Below, piece by piece: positions 8,798 through 17,329 of a DNA stretch of 64,000 bases. This stretch comes from JBALVT01 sp036960305. Its GTDB lineage: Bacteria > Pseudomonadota > Gammaproteobacteria > Pseudomonadales > Halieaceae. Location: positions 16,803 to 80,802 of the forward strand of contig JBALWA010000016.1 of the NCBI GenBank assembly GCA_036960305.1, in the 5' to 3' direction. Under the pieces are notes generated by a model. The model was not told the origin of the DNA and did no database searches. It saw only the letters and a program-made list of their open reading frames with translations. How positions within the stretch are numbered: position 1 is the first letter of the stretch; each line of letters opens with the position of its first letter. A program made the position numbers and the translations under genes.

Positions 8798-8945
8798 CGA
8801 TTTCTCCTTTACATGGTAGGCGCACACTTTGAGTAGTGAGATCACAGTCGAACGCAAATCCTATAGCCATTGTATACCAGTAGTGCGTTTGTGCTACAAA
8901 GCCGGCGCCTGCATTCACGACAGAGCGGTCAATAGCCCATGAAAG

Positions 8946-9407
8946 TCAGTCACCGAGACGACGATACACTCGCGCAACGAGCTCTTCGGCAACCAGCATG
9001 GTCACAATCACCACGATAAAGGGGACAACGCCATGCCATTGACCAAGGAAACGTATCTGGTCGCCGAAGGTAAAATCGATAACGCCAAGTATTATTAGCT
9101 TGGAGACAAACAGGATAAGCCAGGCGCTGAAAAAACGCAGGAACCGTGCCGCACTTCCTTCCTTTGCATTGAAGAAAGCTGCCACACGATACTCGATTTT
9201 AAGCGTAATAGTGAGTAAGACCTGCAACAGAAGCGCTACTGCCAACGACACGCTGAATGAAGACAGTGCAACCATGTGCCAATGCTCGGCATAAATATTT
9301 ATGACCACCAGGTCAATCAATATCGCAGTGAAGTAGCGCATAAATACGCGCTGTCGCGAGCCTGGCGCTTCGGCGGAAGCGACGTCTAAAAATCCTTGAT
9401 TACTCAT
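8946..9407 (-). CDS. four-helix membrane protein, hypothetical
   Basis: 153 residues with four predicted membrane helices (around YFTAILIDLVVINIY, SLAVALLLQVLLTITL, FFSAWLILFVSKLIILGVI and VVPFIVVIVTMLVAEEL) and a basic C-terminus (RVYRRLGD). A proline/glycine-containing cytoplasmic head precedes helix 1. I recognise no catalytic motif. It lies alone between the lipoprotein gene and an inverted-repeat-rich interval. The protein-like codon use and the clear membrane topology support it as a real gene. Confidence 0.75.
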   Translation of the reverse strand: MSNQGFLDVASAEAPGSRQRVFMRYFTAILIDLVVINIYAEHWHMVALSSFSVSLAVALLLQVLLTITLKIEYRVAAFFNAKEGSAARFLRFFSAWLILFVSKLIILGVIDFTFGDQIRFLGQWHGVVPFIVVIVTMLVAEELVARVYRRLGD

Positions 9408-9507
9408 TACTGGTCAAGCCTGTTCAGTGTTTCGCCCCGCTGGGGCCATAATGGTGCTAGCAGTATAACGGCTTGAGAGATAAGTCAGGTACTTGAAGGA
9501 AAATTCT

Positions 9508-9585
9508 GGGTCAAATTTCAGCGCAAATTAACACCCTTAACCCGGGGATAGATCACGGTCCCCCAACTAATTTTTGGCCTGACCC
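9508..9585. repeat. 78-base nested inverted repeat, REP-like
   Basis: Three concentric pairs of inverted arms: GGGTCA (9508-9513) with TGACCC (9580-9585), AAATTA (9525-9530) with TAATTT (9568-9573), and GGGGA (9544-9548) with TCCCC (9559-9563). The whole can fold as one long imperfect hairpin on either strand. GGGTCA-bounded palindromes of this kind accompany Y1-transposase (RAYT) elements in many proteobacteria; that comparison is from memory. There is no transposase gene nearby, so this may be a solitary copy or simply a structured terminator for the esterase gene. Confidence 0.5.
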
Positions 9586-9612
9586 GGGTTTTCTTCTAGA
9601 TCCTTCTGGGCA

Positions 9613-12600
9613 TTACTGCAAATAGTTCAGCATAAAGTCGATACCGCAGGTTTCACTGTCGTGGTATGTCTGGAAGGGGCCAGACGCGTGAACCACGCTT
9701 GGCAGGCCGACCTCAAGAGAACGCTGCTTCAGGGCAATGGCGTGCAGCGGCTCATGCAAATTATCCCAGTCCGCAAATGCTGGCTGAGTCTCCGCCGCGC
9801 CGCTGTTCGCACAGAATGGTGCATCGTTGGCGTCCATCATACCCAGCATGTCCACATTGCCGCGGTAAGCCAGCATGTCCGGTGTAAACTGCGTCGCAAG
9901 GTCTGAAATATCATAGAAACCCAATACCTGTGGCACATTTTGCCATTCCGCCTGAGCGGTGCTGTCTATCTCCCCATCGAGGATAAAGACGTCCAGTGCA
10001 GGCTTCAGTACCTCCTCCCAGCGCACCAGGTCATAGGTAGCCTGAGCCGCCACGGCATACACCGCGCTGACTCGAGTGCTCTGTTGCTCTACCGGTTCAG
10101 CACTATCGAGCTGCGCAAGATCATCATGTGTGCCCAGCCACAGCGACGTACCCGCCCCGGCGGAGCCTCCCGTTACTCCCACACGCGCTGGATCAATATT
10201 CAGCTTGCTAGCGTGGCAGCGCAGGAACTGCACCGAACGTGAAGCCCCCTCCAGGGAGTCAATGACGCTGGTGCCAGAGCCGCTGATCAGTGGATAGTTA
10301 ATAGACGCATAGGCAACGCCCTCCTGCAGATAATCATTAATACCGCTGCCGTCAGCATAATTCATTGCCTTTTCGCCACCGGTAAAACCACCACCATGGA
10401 TATGGATAATCAGTCCGGTCGGCTCTGTGCCAACAGGAGGCAGGAACACGTCCAGCTTCTGTCGCTCGTGAGCCCCGTAGGCCAAATCCTGGTAGACGAT
10501 CGTGCTTGAAGGCACTGCCGTTAATCCGCTAGGCACGGACCCAAGTGGCGATGCCCCAAGTGCCTCAGCGCTACAGGCGTCGCCGCCTAGCAGGCCAATG
10601 CGATCCTTGATCGCGGGTTGCTGCCTTGGGGTCGCTGTATAAGAAGTGGTAGTGCCTGCTGTGATATCAGTGACGATGATGTCTACCCTGCCCTGGGGGT
10701 TGAAAGCAAAGTCAAAATTGAACCCCGGCAACGCTCCCGTTGTCGTACCTTCTTCAGACAGTCGGCCACCAACATTAAACGGGGCTGTCGATGAAAACGC
10801 TGGTGCGAAGAACGACCAATTGAGCCACCCGTAGGGATCTACGGAGAAGTTCACCGTAATCAGGTCGGCACCGCCTGGAATATTGGCTGCAACATCGAAC
10901 TCACCGAAATACGGGTTCGTCGACATTCCGGCGCGCGTGCCATGGTAACGGTTGGATACCTGATTATTAATATCCCGTACATCAACAACAAAATAATTCG
11001 AATCCTGGAACACTATATCGAATAGGAAACCCTGGCCCTGCCAACCGGTATAATTGAGTACTCCGTCCACCAGTTGTGCATTAAGATTAAACGGATCGGC
11101 GGCGCCCAAAGCATTGAAGCTCCACTGCACTTCGCCATAGGGCGTCACATTGAAAGAAAGTGTCTGGAAACCATCTGCAGATGAAACATCAAACGAACCT
11201 GTGTAAACAGATGCCGGGGGAACCCCCTCTCGATTGCCCGATAGCGTTAGCATCGTATCGCTGGTGGCTGTATCTGATAACTCTAGAGCCAGATAGTCTG
11301 CATCGACAAAGCGCAGTTGCGCTGTCCATACGCCCAGGTCATTCCAGGCGATAGACCCATTGGCAGTTAACTGCCCCTCCTTGAGATAAGGGCCACCGGG
11401 CGCCGCTGAGGTGGTAAACCACCATTTAACGTAACCGGAAGCATCGATCATCAGAGAGGTCGTGGCAAGCAGCGGATGCTGCTGCACATCAAATAAGCCG
11501 ACATAGGAGCTCACCGGGTAACCGAACTGACTACCGAAGCCATAAGTCGCAGCGCCAGTATCGATCTCCACGACTTCAACTGTGAAGTAACCGGGTGCGG
11601 TGACGGTAAGGGTAACGTCGTACCCAAAGAAATCAGCCCAGAAAGCGATACCGGATGGGTCGAGCTTCCTCTCCAGGATGACATTTGTAGCACCGAGGGC
11701 ATCGAACCTCCAGCGCACGATACCCGCGCTGTCCACGACAAACTGGCGGGTCGTAATATTCGCCGGGTCCACCGCCAGGGTATAGGAGCCCATGTGGGTA
11801 CTGGCCGTCTCTCCCTCGCGCGTGCCAAAGACGGTCACCGGTTGCCCCTGGTCGTTCACCCATTCGATTAACAGCGAATCAGAGCTGGTAAAGCGGAAGG
11901 ATATTTCCAGTCCATCCGGTCCTCCCAGGTTGCTCTGGAACGTAGCATCTGGTGTGATCGTGCCAGTTACCGACAGTGGAATAGGAACCCCCTCCGCATC
12001 AACAACAGTGTCAACGGTGAAATTCCATATCACGTTACCACCGTCATCGACCGAGAGCAGGGAAGTGTCCAAGGCGCTAGTGTCCGGTGATACCGTGTAA
12101 GAACCTGCATAGGGAGACACTGGCGCATCGTCGAAGCTGAGCCCGCAGGGCGTGTCAATGGGATCTGTTCTTTCCATGATTAATAATGAGGAAAGGGGGC
12201 CTGCCCACGGAACGCCTCCGACCAGATTAAACTCAGAATACAAACGTGTATATTCGTAGTTGTCGTCGTGATTAAGGCGGGTGAACAGGCTCTTGCGCAG
12301 CTCAAAGCAGGTAACTCCCTCGACCAGAGGCGGGCAATTGGCCAGACGGGGTGCCCCGTCGGCGATCTCCCGATAGAAACTCGCCCTCAATTCGCCGTCC
12401 CCATCCAACTCCCAGGTAAACGGGTCAACCTGGATATCATTACAGGCGTCCTCGGTATACCCCCTGGGATAATACTCCTGCCGGCCGGTGCCATTGTCGT
12501 CGAACTGCAGGGCATAGACCACGGATGTATTGGATACGGGACCGCGGTAATACTCGAAGCGCCCCACCTCCTCACCGACACTAAAGCCCTGTGAAGTAGC

Positions 12601-14499
12601 AGGAATAATGGCCAGGGGAACCACCAGGGATACGCCATCGGCACGATCAAGTCGCGCGATAGCCTGGTGCGCTTCACCAAAACGCTGCAAAAGCCAGAAG
12701 GTAACAAGCTCATCATCAGCCGGCGCACCGGGGTCAGTTGCAACACGGCGCACCTCCAGTCCTTTGCCGTCGTCTGTCACCGACCATGCCATTAGACCTG
12801 CCTCAGTGACATCACCCGCGTGTATTGACCCGCTGCCATCCGTGTTGAAGTCGATACCCGTAGCACGCAGTAATCTACCTCCCGGAGTGCGACGACCCAA
12901 AGCCTCTAAATTAAAGACATCCGCGCCAACAACCATGCCGAAGGTAGCCTCCAGTGTATCTATCCCGAGTTCGCTGACCGGATCCAGTAGTGCTTCTGCC
13001 TCTACCAGCGATGACATATCCGCCAGGGTTTGGAAATCTTCACCGGCCGCAGCGCCTGGGTATTTCCAATAATGGGTGACAGAGAAGGAGATCGAACCGC
13101 CGGCCAAGGCCAGCGGCACGTATTCACTGCGATAGAGTAATGGTCTCTTGTCGGTAATTGGAGCGTCAAGAGCAGCTGCCGGGTCTAAAGGGATCGGGCG
13201 CAGGAAAGCATTAAAGTCAGGGGCGCCATACTCGACCGTGAGCACTGCGGGGATACCGCTGACACTCCAGGTAAAACCCTGCTCCGAAAAGTCGTCAAGG
13301 CGGGTACCTGTACCGGCACCTGACCCCGGAACGTCCTCGATAAAAGTCACAATAGCGGCAGGGTCATCTGCACCGACATTACCCACGCGAGCCTCAAAAC
13401 GCTGACCGATAATCGTCTCGGCTGCAAACTCAAAGGACGGAAACAGCTCGGGATCCTGAATGATCTCCTGTACTTCCTCGTAGACCTGCGTTTGCAGAGC
13501 GGGCGACTCATCCACCTCGACAACAAGCTCATCGAGAACCCCCGTCTCGGGATTCACGATATCCTCAAAACTGCTGCCCTCGGGCAGTTCCAGCCCAGAT
13601 TCAGGGTCAGCCACAAGGGAAATAATTGCTGCCACCTGCAGAATCTGCAATGGGTCGGTGTTGGCAATCAAGATATCTATCTGTGCCGTGTCTATAAACT
13701 CCAAATCACCGTTGGCCTGGGTAAGGATCGCCACCAGGGCTGTGGTGATATTACTTATCGTGGTCTCCAGGAGTTCGCTGCTTTGCGCGTAGGCCATGGG
13801 AACAAACCACTGCGTGACAGATGTCCCAACTTCCACCGCCCAGTCGAACAAGGAGAAGTCCAGAGATGCGACGCTGTCTGATGTGACCAGTTCACCCAGT
13901 TCACCTACCAGGCTTCGCAACTGCACATAAGCCTGTTCGCCGGAGCCCTGCGCGCTTAACTGGACGTAAGAAGTGGCCGAAGTGCCCCGAACGGTAAGGG
14001 TATAGCGCCCATCCTGGTCCGCTTGGGTAGTGAACCTGAACCCCTCTATCTCTGTGGAAACAATGGCTTTAGCCAGGGGCTTGCCCGCTGCGTATAGCAC
14101 CGTGCCAGTAAGGGTGGCTGACAGGCCTTCCTGATTACAGTATGCGGGGGCGTTCTTGACGGATTGCTGTGCAGGTGTGATCTCTGCACTGATAGTCCCA
14201 TCCAATCGTACCTCACACGGGATATTATCGCGGACAAGGAGCGTAAGATTTTTATCCCCGGGCGCCGCGTCCGCTTGCGCCAGTGAAACCCCTATGCTCG
14301 AATCTACAAGGTCAAAGCCGGCACTCTGTTTTAGGCCTTCGATCTTCAGTTTTACCTTGACCCGTTGCTCGTCTTCCTGGAACTTGGCATCCCATGTGAC
14401 TGTGGGGAAAGGTGCCGCGAATAGCGCCACGGAGAGAACGCTGAGATAAAGGGCTACAACCGCGATACTGAGACCGCGCAGTGCACGTAGGGTTGGCAT
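9613..14499 (-). CDS. giant exported protein: regulatory-like domain, five tandem repeats and C-terminal alpha/beta-hydrolase
   Basis: 1628 residues. Residues 1-29 form a signal peptide. Residues 128-185 resemble a carboxypeptidase-regulatory-like (Ig-type) domain (GTVLYAAGKPLAKAIVST). A long unassigned region follows. From about 797 to 1290 there are five ~100-residue repeats, each starting Y-x-G-x-[FY]-x-V and carrying a G-x-[IV]-x-W-x-F core (YGEVQWSFNALG, SGYVKWWFTTS, YGWLNWSFFAP). The end is a BD-FAE/HSL-type esterase: oxyanion HGGGF near 1368, nucleophile elbow GGSAGAG near 1445, and a terminal His in QTYHDSETCG near 1612. The start is set by AAGGATG eight bases before the ATG and a -35/-10 pair at 14536-14564. 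It is probably secreted or surface-bound. The substrate is unknown; an ester polymer or lipid is plausible. Confidence 0.85.
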   Translation of the reverse strand: MPTLRALRGLSIAVVALYLSVLSVALFAAPFPTVTWDAKFQEDEQRVKVKLKIEGLKQSAGFDLVDSSIGVSLAQADAAPGDKNLTLLVRDNIPCEVRLDGTISAEITPAQQSVKNAPAYCNQEGLSATLTGTVLYAAGKPLAKAIVSTEIEGFRFTTQADQDGRYTLTVRGTSATSYVQLSAQGSGEQAYVQLRSLVGELGELVTSDSVASLDFSLFDWAVEVGTSVTQWFVPMAYAQSSELLETTISNITTALVAILTQANGDLEFIDTAQIDILIANTDPLQILQVAAIISLVADPESGLELPEGSSFEDIVNPETGVLDELVVEVDESPALQTQVYEEVQEIIQDPELFPSFEFAAETIIGQRFEARVGNVGADDPAAIVTFIEDVPGSGAGTGTRLDDFSEQGFTWSVSGIPAVLTVEYGAPDFNAFLRPIPLDPAAALDAPITDKRPLLYRSEYVPLALAGGSISFSVTHYWKYPGAAAGEDFQTLADMSSLVEAEALLDPVSELGIDTLEATFGMVVGADVFNLEALGRRTPGGRLLRATGIDFNTDGSGSIHAGDVTEAGLMAWSVTDDGKGLEVRRVATDPGAPADDELVTFWLLQRFGEAHQAIARLDRADGVSLVVPLAIIPATSQGFSVGEEVGRFEYYRGPVSNTSVVYALQFDDNGTGRQEYYPRGYTEDACNDIQVDPFTWELDGDGELRASFYREIADGAPRLANCPPLVEGVTCFELRKSLFTRLNHDDNYEYTRLYSEFNLVGGVPWAGPLSSLLIMERTDPIDTPCGLSFDDAPVSPYAGSYTVSPDTSALDTSLLSVDDGGNVIWNFTVDTVVDAEGVPIPLSVTGTITPDATFQSNLGGPDGLEISFRFTSSDSLLIEWVNDQGQPVTVFGTREGETASTHMGSYTLAVDPANITTRQFVVDSAGIVRWRFDALGATNVILERKLDPSGIAFWADFFGYDVTLTVTAPGYFTVEVVEIDTGAATYGFGSQFGYPVSSYVGLFDVQQHPLLATTSLMIDASGYVKWWFTTSAAPGGPYLKEGQLTANGSIAWNDLGVWTAQLRFVDADYLALELSDTATSDTMLTLSGNREGVPPASVYTGSFDVSSADGFQTLSFNVTPYGEVQWSFNALGAADPFNLNAQLVDGVLNYTGWQGQGFLFDIVFQDSNYFVVDVRDINNQVSNRYHGTRAGMSTNPYFGEFDVAANIPGGADLITVNFSVDPYGWLNWSFFAPAFSSTAPFNVGGRLSEEGTTTGALPGFNFDFAFNPQGRVDIIVTDITAGTTTSYTATPRQQPAIKDRIGLLGGDACSAEALGASPLGSVPSGLTAVPSSTIVYQDLAYGAHERQKLDVFLPPVGTEPTGLIIHIHGGGFTGGEKAMNYADGSGINDYLQEGVAYASINYPLISGSGTSVIDSLEGASRSVQFLRCHASKLNIDPARVGVTGGSAGAGTSLWLGTHDDLAQLDSAEPVEQQSTRVSAVYAVAAQATYDLVRWEEVLKPALDVFILDGEIDSTAQAEWQNVPQVLGFYDISDLATQFTPDMLAYRGNVDMLGMMDANDAPFCANSGAAETQPAFADWDNLHEPLHAIALKQRSLEVGLPSVVHASGPFQTYHDSETCGIDFMLNYLQ

Positions 14500-14535
14500 G
14501 GGATCATCCTTGATATTTTATTAGTTCTTACTAGG

Positions 14536-14564
14536 TTTTTAACGTACAAAACCTGACCTGTCAA
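14536..14564 (-). promoter_or_regulatory. sigma-70 promoter of the giant esterase gene
   Basis: On the minus strand, a consensus -35 TTGACA (14564-14559) is followed by exactly 17 bases and a TAAAAA (14541-14536) as -10. Transcription would begin about 30 bases before the ATG at 14499, leaving room for the AAGGATG ribosome binding site. The -10 matches only four of six positions, so basal strength may be modest. Confidence 0.6.
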
Positions 14565-14652
14565 AAGCCATGCCCCTTAAACGTGACTCAGATCACAGTA
14601 CTAATGATTCTTTCAAATTAACTAAATCTGGCTATCCCTGCATCCACCCAGC

Positions 14653-16962
14653 CTAGAAAGAATACCGCAGCCTGACTCCCCCATAGCGGCGTTCGCTGCG
14701 AACCGGAATCCGGGCAACTATGGTATTGGTAAATAAGCCGCCACCGAGCGCATCTGTAATCGCCGATGAATGGAACTCATCGAACACGTTGTTCACAAAC
14801 AGGGTCACTCGATATTTTTCCGCACTGCTCTCTGCGATACCGATATTCAGGTTGGCAACACCGAAGGAATCCTGGACGGCTAGCGGGCTGCCCTTGATGT
14901 CGTAGTTGGCCTCATCACGCCACACGTAGTTGAAATTGAGGAAGCCATCAAATGGCAAGGTATCAAACTGCATACTGTAATCGCCGCCCAGATTCAATTT
15001 CCATTCCGGTGCGTTTTGCAGCACGTTGCCCGCCAGACTCGGCTGTACGTCCTGAACAACCCCCGGGGCAAGCTCAACCGAAACACAACCCTCCTCCGGC
15101 GTTTGCAGGGGGTAACATGGGCCGTTGTCCCATTCGACCACCTTCGCGTCCACATAGGCGATCCCGTACATCAACCGGAAGTTGTCGCCGAGCAGCGCCA
15201 GGCCCTCCAACTCGACACCTTTGGTTTCCAGTTCACCCACATTCAGCAATTGTGTTGCGATGGAGCCATCGTCCAGAATTGTAAAATTCTGCGCCTGGAA
15301 ATCGTCATATTCGGTGAAGAACACCGCTGCATTAAACTGCAGGCGATTATCCAGCCAGGTTGATTTCAGACCAATTTCATAATTAATGGATTCTTCCGGC
15401 TGAACAGGGTTCGACGCCTTGTTTTCATCGAACCCGGCAGTGTCAAAAGCGCCGCCTTTGTAACCCGTGGAAATACTCCCGTATAACATGCGTTCTTCGT
15501 CCAGATAGTGTTGCAAGGAAATTTTCCCCAATACCACGGAGTCATCGTCACTGGCAGTGATTCGCGTTTCGTCGATATAGTTGCTGACGTCCGCCGAAAT
15601 ATCCTCCTCGTTGTACCTCGCCCCGAAGGTAAGACTGGTATCGTCACCAAACCGCCAGGTGGCCTGCCCAAATAGGCCGAGGGAATCAGTCTCGGTAGAT
15701 TGCAAGCTATCGGAATTCACCGGGGCAAAATCGGCCACGCGGTGGAAACGCTGCTTATTTTCAACTTCGGAATAATACAGCCCCACAAGATAGTCGAAGT
15801 TGTCGTACGTCGGTGACAGCAGGCGTAGTTCCTGGGAGAAAAAGTCAGATGTTCTGTCGGAATTGTCCCAGGCTCTTACACTGAATACGCCAAGGAGGTC
15901 GGTGTCGACATCTCGCGCACTGAAGTCGACATCCGAAGCCGCTACATTGTTCCACTTGTTATAGGCCGTGATCGAAGAGAGGGTAAAGTCATTGAATGCG
16001 TAATTGAGCCTGAGGCTCGCGCCTTCAGTAGTGGTTTCCTGAAGTAGTACATCATCGAGGGCTACCTGGTCATTTTCCTCATCCTGGGCTATGTTGGGAA
16101 CCATCTCACTGTATAGAACGCTTATGGCATCAGGAAAAATATAAGCCGAGTCCTCGGCGTAGCTCTGTATCACCAGGGCACAGCACTCCGCTTCTGAATC
16201 AGAATAATGTGCACTCAGGGTAATATCCCACTGCTCGCTTGGTTGCCAACGTAACTTCCCGCGGACAGATGCCTGCTCCTGGCTCTGGACATCATCACCC
16301 GTGTGAGTGTTCTCAATAAAACCATCCCTGTCGCTGTAGTAACCGGTCAGGCGATAGCCCAGAGTGTCTGACAGGGGGCCTGAGACAGAACCGGCTACGG
16401 CGATTTCCTCATCATCGGTAGCGGTAAGTTCAACCACGCCTTCAAATTCATCGGCCGGCGCCCGGGTTGTGATGTTAAGCACACCAGCCGAGGCATTTTT
16501 CCCGAACAGCGTATTCTGCGGCCCACGTAACACCTCTACCCGCTCGATATCGATGAGGTTGGTAAAGGCCTGCCCACCTTGTGCCTGGGAAACATCGTCG
16601 AACACCACCAGAACCGAAGGTTCGACCTGTATACCGAACACCCCGTTTGTACCAACTCCCCTGATCTGCATCCCCCCATTCGTGTTCTTGGAGCCACTGC
16701 TAATGGTCAAAGACGGCGAGAGCTGCTCGAGATCGGTCATCTGTGTAATGCCCAGCGACTCCAGTATCTGGCCACTCACGGCGGTTACGGCAAGCGGGAC
16801 ATCCTGGACACTCTGCTCTCTTTTCTGAGCGGTGACGATGATCTCCTCGAGCACGTTTTGTGCCTGCAAGCTGCCGCTCTGGAGCACACCGACAACGGCC
16901 AGGGCGAGTCCACGTTGATGCACTTTCCTCGGAAAAAGGCTTTTCTTATAGTCCGTAATCAT
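14653..16962 (-). CDS. TonB-dependent receptor
   Basis: Complete 769-residue receptor. A basic signal peptide (to about residue 35, LQAQ) is followed by the TonB box region LEEIIVTAQKREQSVQDVP. The plug motif IERVEVLRGPQNTLFGKNA occurs around 140-160, and the barrel ends GVRLRYSF. The start at 16962 has a GAGGGG eight bases upstream. The barrel is larger than that of the 3644-5899 receptor, and the plug has QNTLFGKNASAG where the others have QGTLxGKNTxAG. It lies immediately upstream of the esterase gene in the same direction (154 bases), so the pair may act on one substrate: extracellular hydrolysis and then uptake. The esterase has its own promoter. Confidence 0.96.
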   Translation of the reverse strand: MITDYKKSLFPRKVHQRGLALAVVGVLQSGSLQAQNVLEEIIVTAQKREQSVQDVPLAVTAVSGQILESLGITQMTDLEQLSPSLTISSGSKNTNGGMQIRGVGTNGVFGIQVEPSVLVVFDDVSQAQGGQAFTNLIDIERVEVLRGPQNTLFGKNASAGVLNITTRAPADEFEGVVELTATDDEEIAVAGSVSGPLSDTLGYRLTGYYSDRDGFIENTHTGDDVQSQEQASVRGKLRWQPSEQWDITLSAHYSDSEAECCALVIQSYAEDSAYIFPDAISVLYSEMVPNIAQDEENDQVALDDVLLQETTTEGASLRLNYAFNDFTLSSITAYNKWNNVAASDVDFSARDVDTDLLGVFSVRAWDNSDRTSDFFSQELRLLSPTYDNFDYLVGLYYSEVENKQRFHRVADFAPVNSDSLQSTETDSLGLFGQATWRFGDDTSLTFGARYNEEDISADVSNYIDETRITASDDDSVVLGKISLQHYLDEERMLYGSISTGYKGGAFDTAGFDENKASNPVQPEESINYEIGLKSTWLDNRLQFNAAVFFTEYDDFQAQNFTILDDGSIATQLLNVGELETKGVELEGLALLGDNFRLMYGIAYVDAKVVEWDNGPCYPLQTPEEGCVSVELAPGVVQDVQPSLAGNVLQNAPEWKLNLGGDYSMQFDTLPFDGFLNFNYVWRDEANYDIKGSPLAVQDSFGVANLNIGIAESSAEKYRVTLFVNNVFDEFHSSAITDALGGGLFTNTIVARIPVRSERRYGGVRLRYSF

Positions 16963-17240
16963 GGCGACCCCTCATTTGAGTTCTGACAAGTGACTATTCT
17001 GGGATAGGCTGGCAACAACCTTCTTATATTCATAGTACTACCCAGACAACAACCCCGAGTAAACAAGTGTCCGGCGAATTAGTCAATGTGCCCGGAATAA
17101 CATGTTCGCGCACAAGTGGCTGAAGCGTGACTATCGGACAGGAAACCGTAGCGCATGTATGTGCTCGTTTCGCCAATTAAACTAACCCACCTAAGTTTGT
17201 CTGGTGTGCACCTCGGACCGTTGAAATTGTTCAGCACTTC

Positions 17241-17278
17241 TTGACTACACTCCTATTCGGAGTATATTCGAATACTCC
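17241..17278 (+). promoter_or_regulatory. promoter with overlapping 20-base palindrome, upstream of acylase
   Basis: The -35 TTGACT (17241-17246) and -10 TATATT (17263-17268) are separated by 16 bases. The palindrome GGAGTAT-ATTCGA-ATACTCC (17259-17278) covers the -10 completely, a placement typical of a repressor operator. The acylase ATG follows at 17330. This sits in the 367-base divergent interval between the TonB receptor (minus) and the acylase (plus). Apart from upstream signals I see nothing else in that interval. Confidence 0.6.
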
Positions 17279-17329
17279 CGATGGGAACCTATACCCCTGC
17301 CACCGCTAAAAAGCAGCACCGAGGACCGG

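Noticed and set aside
12608..13072. 154-codon plus-strand frame inside the giant esterase
   Set aside because: Ser/Pro/Ala-rich translation is a typical antisense shadow of the Gly/Asp/Leu-rich sense protein.
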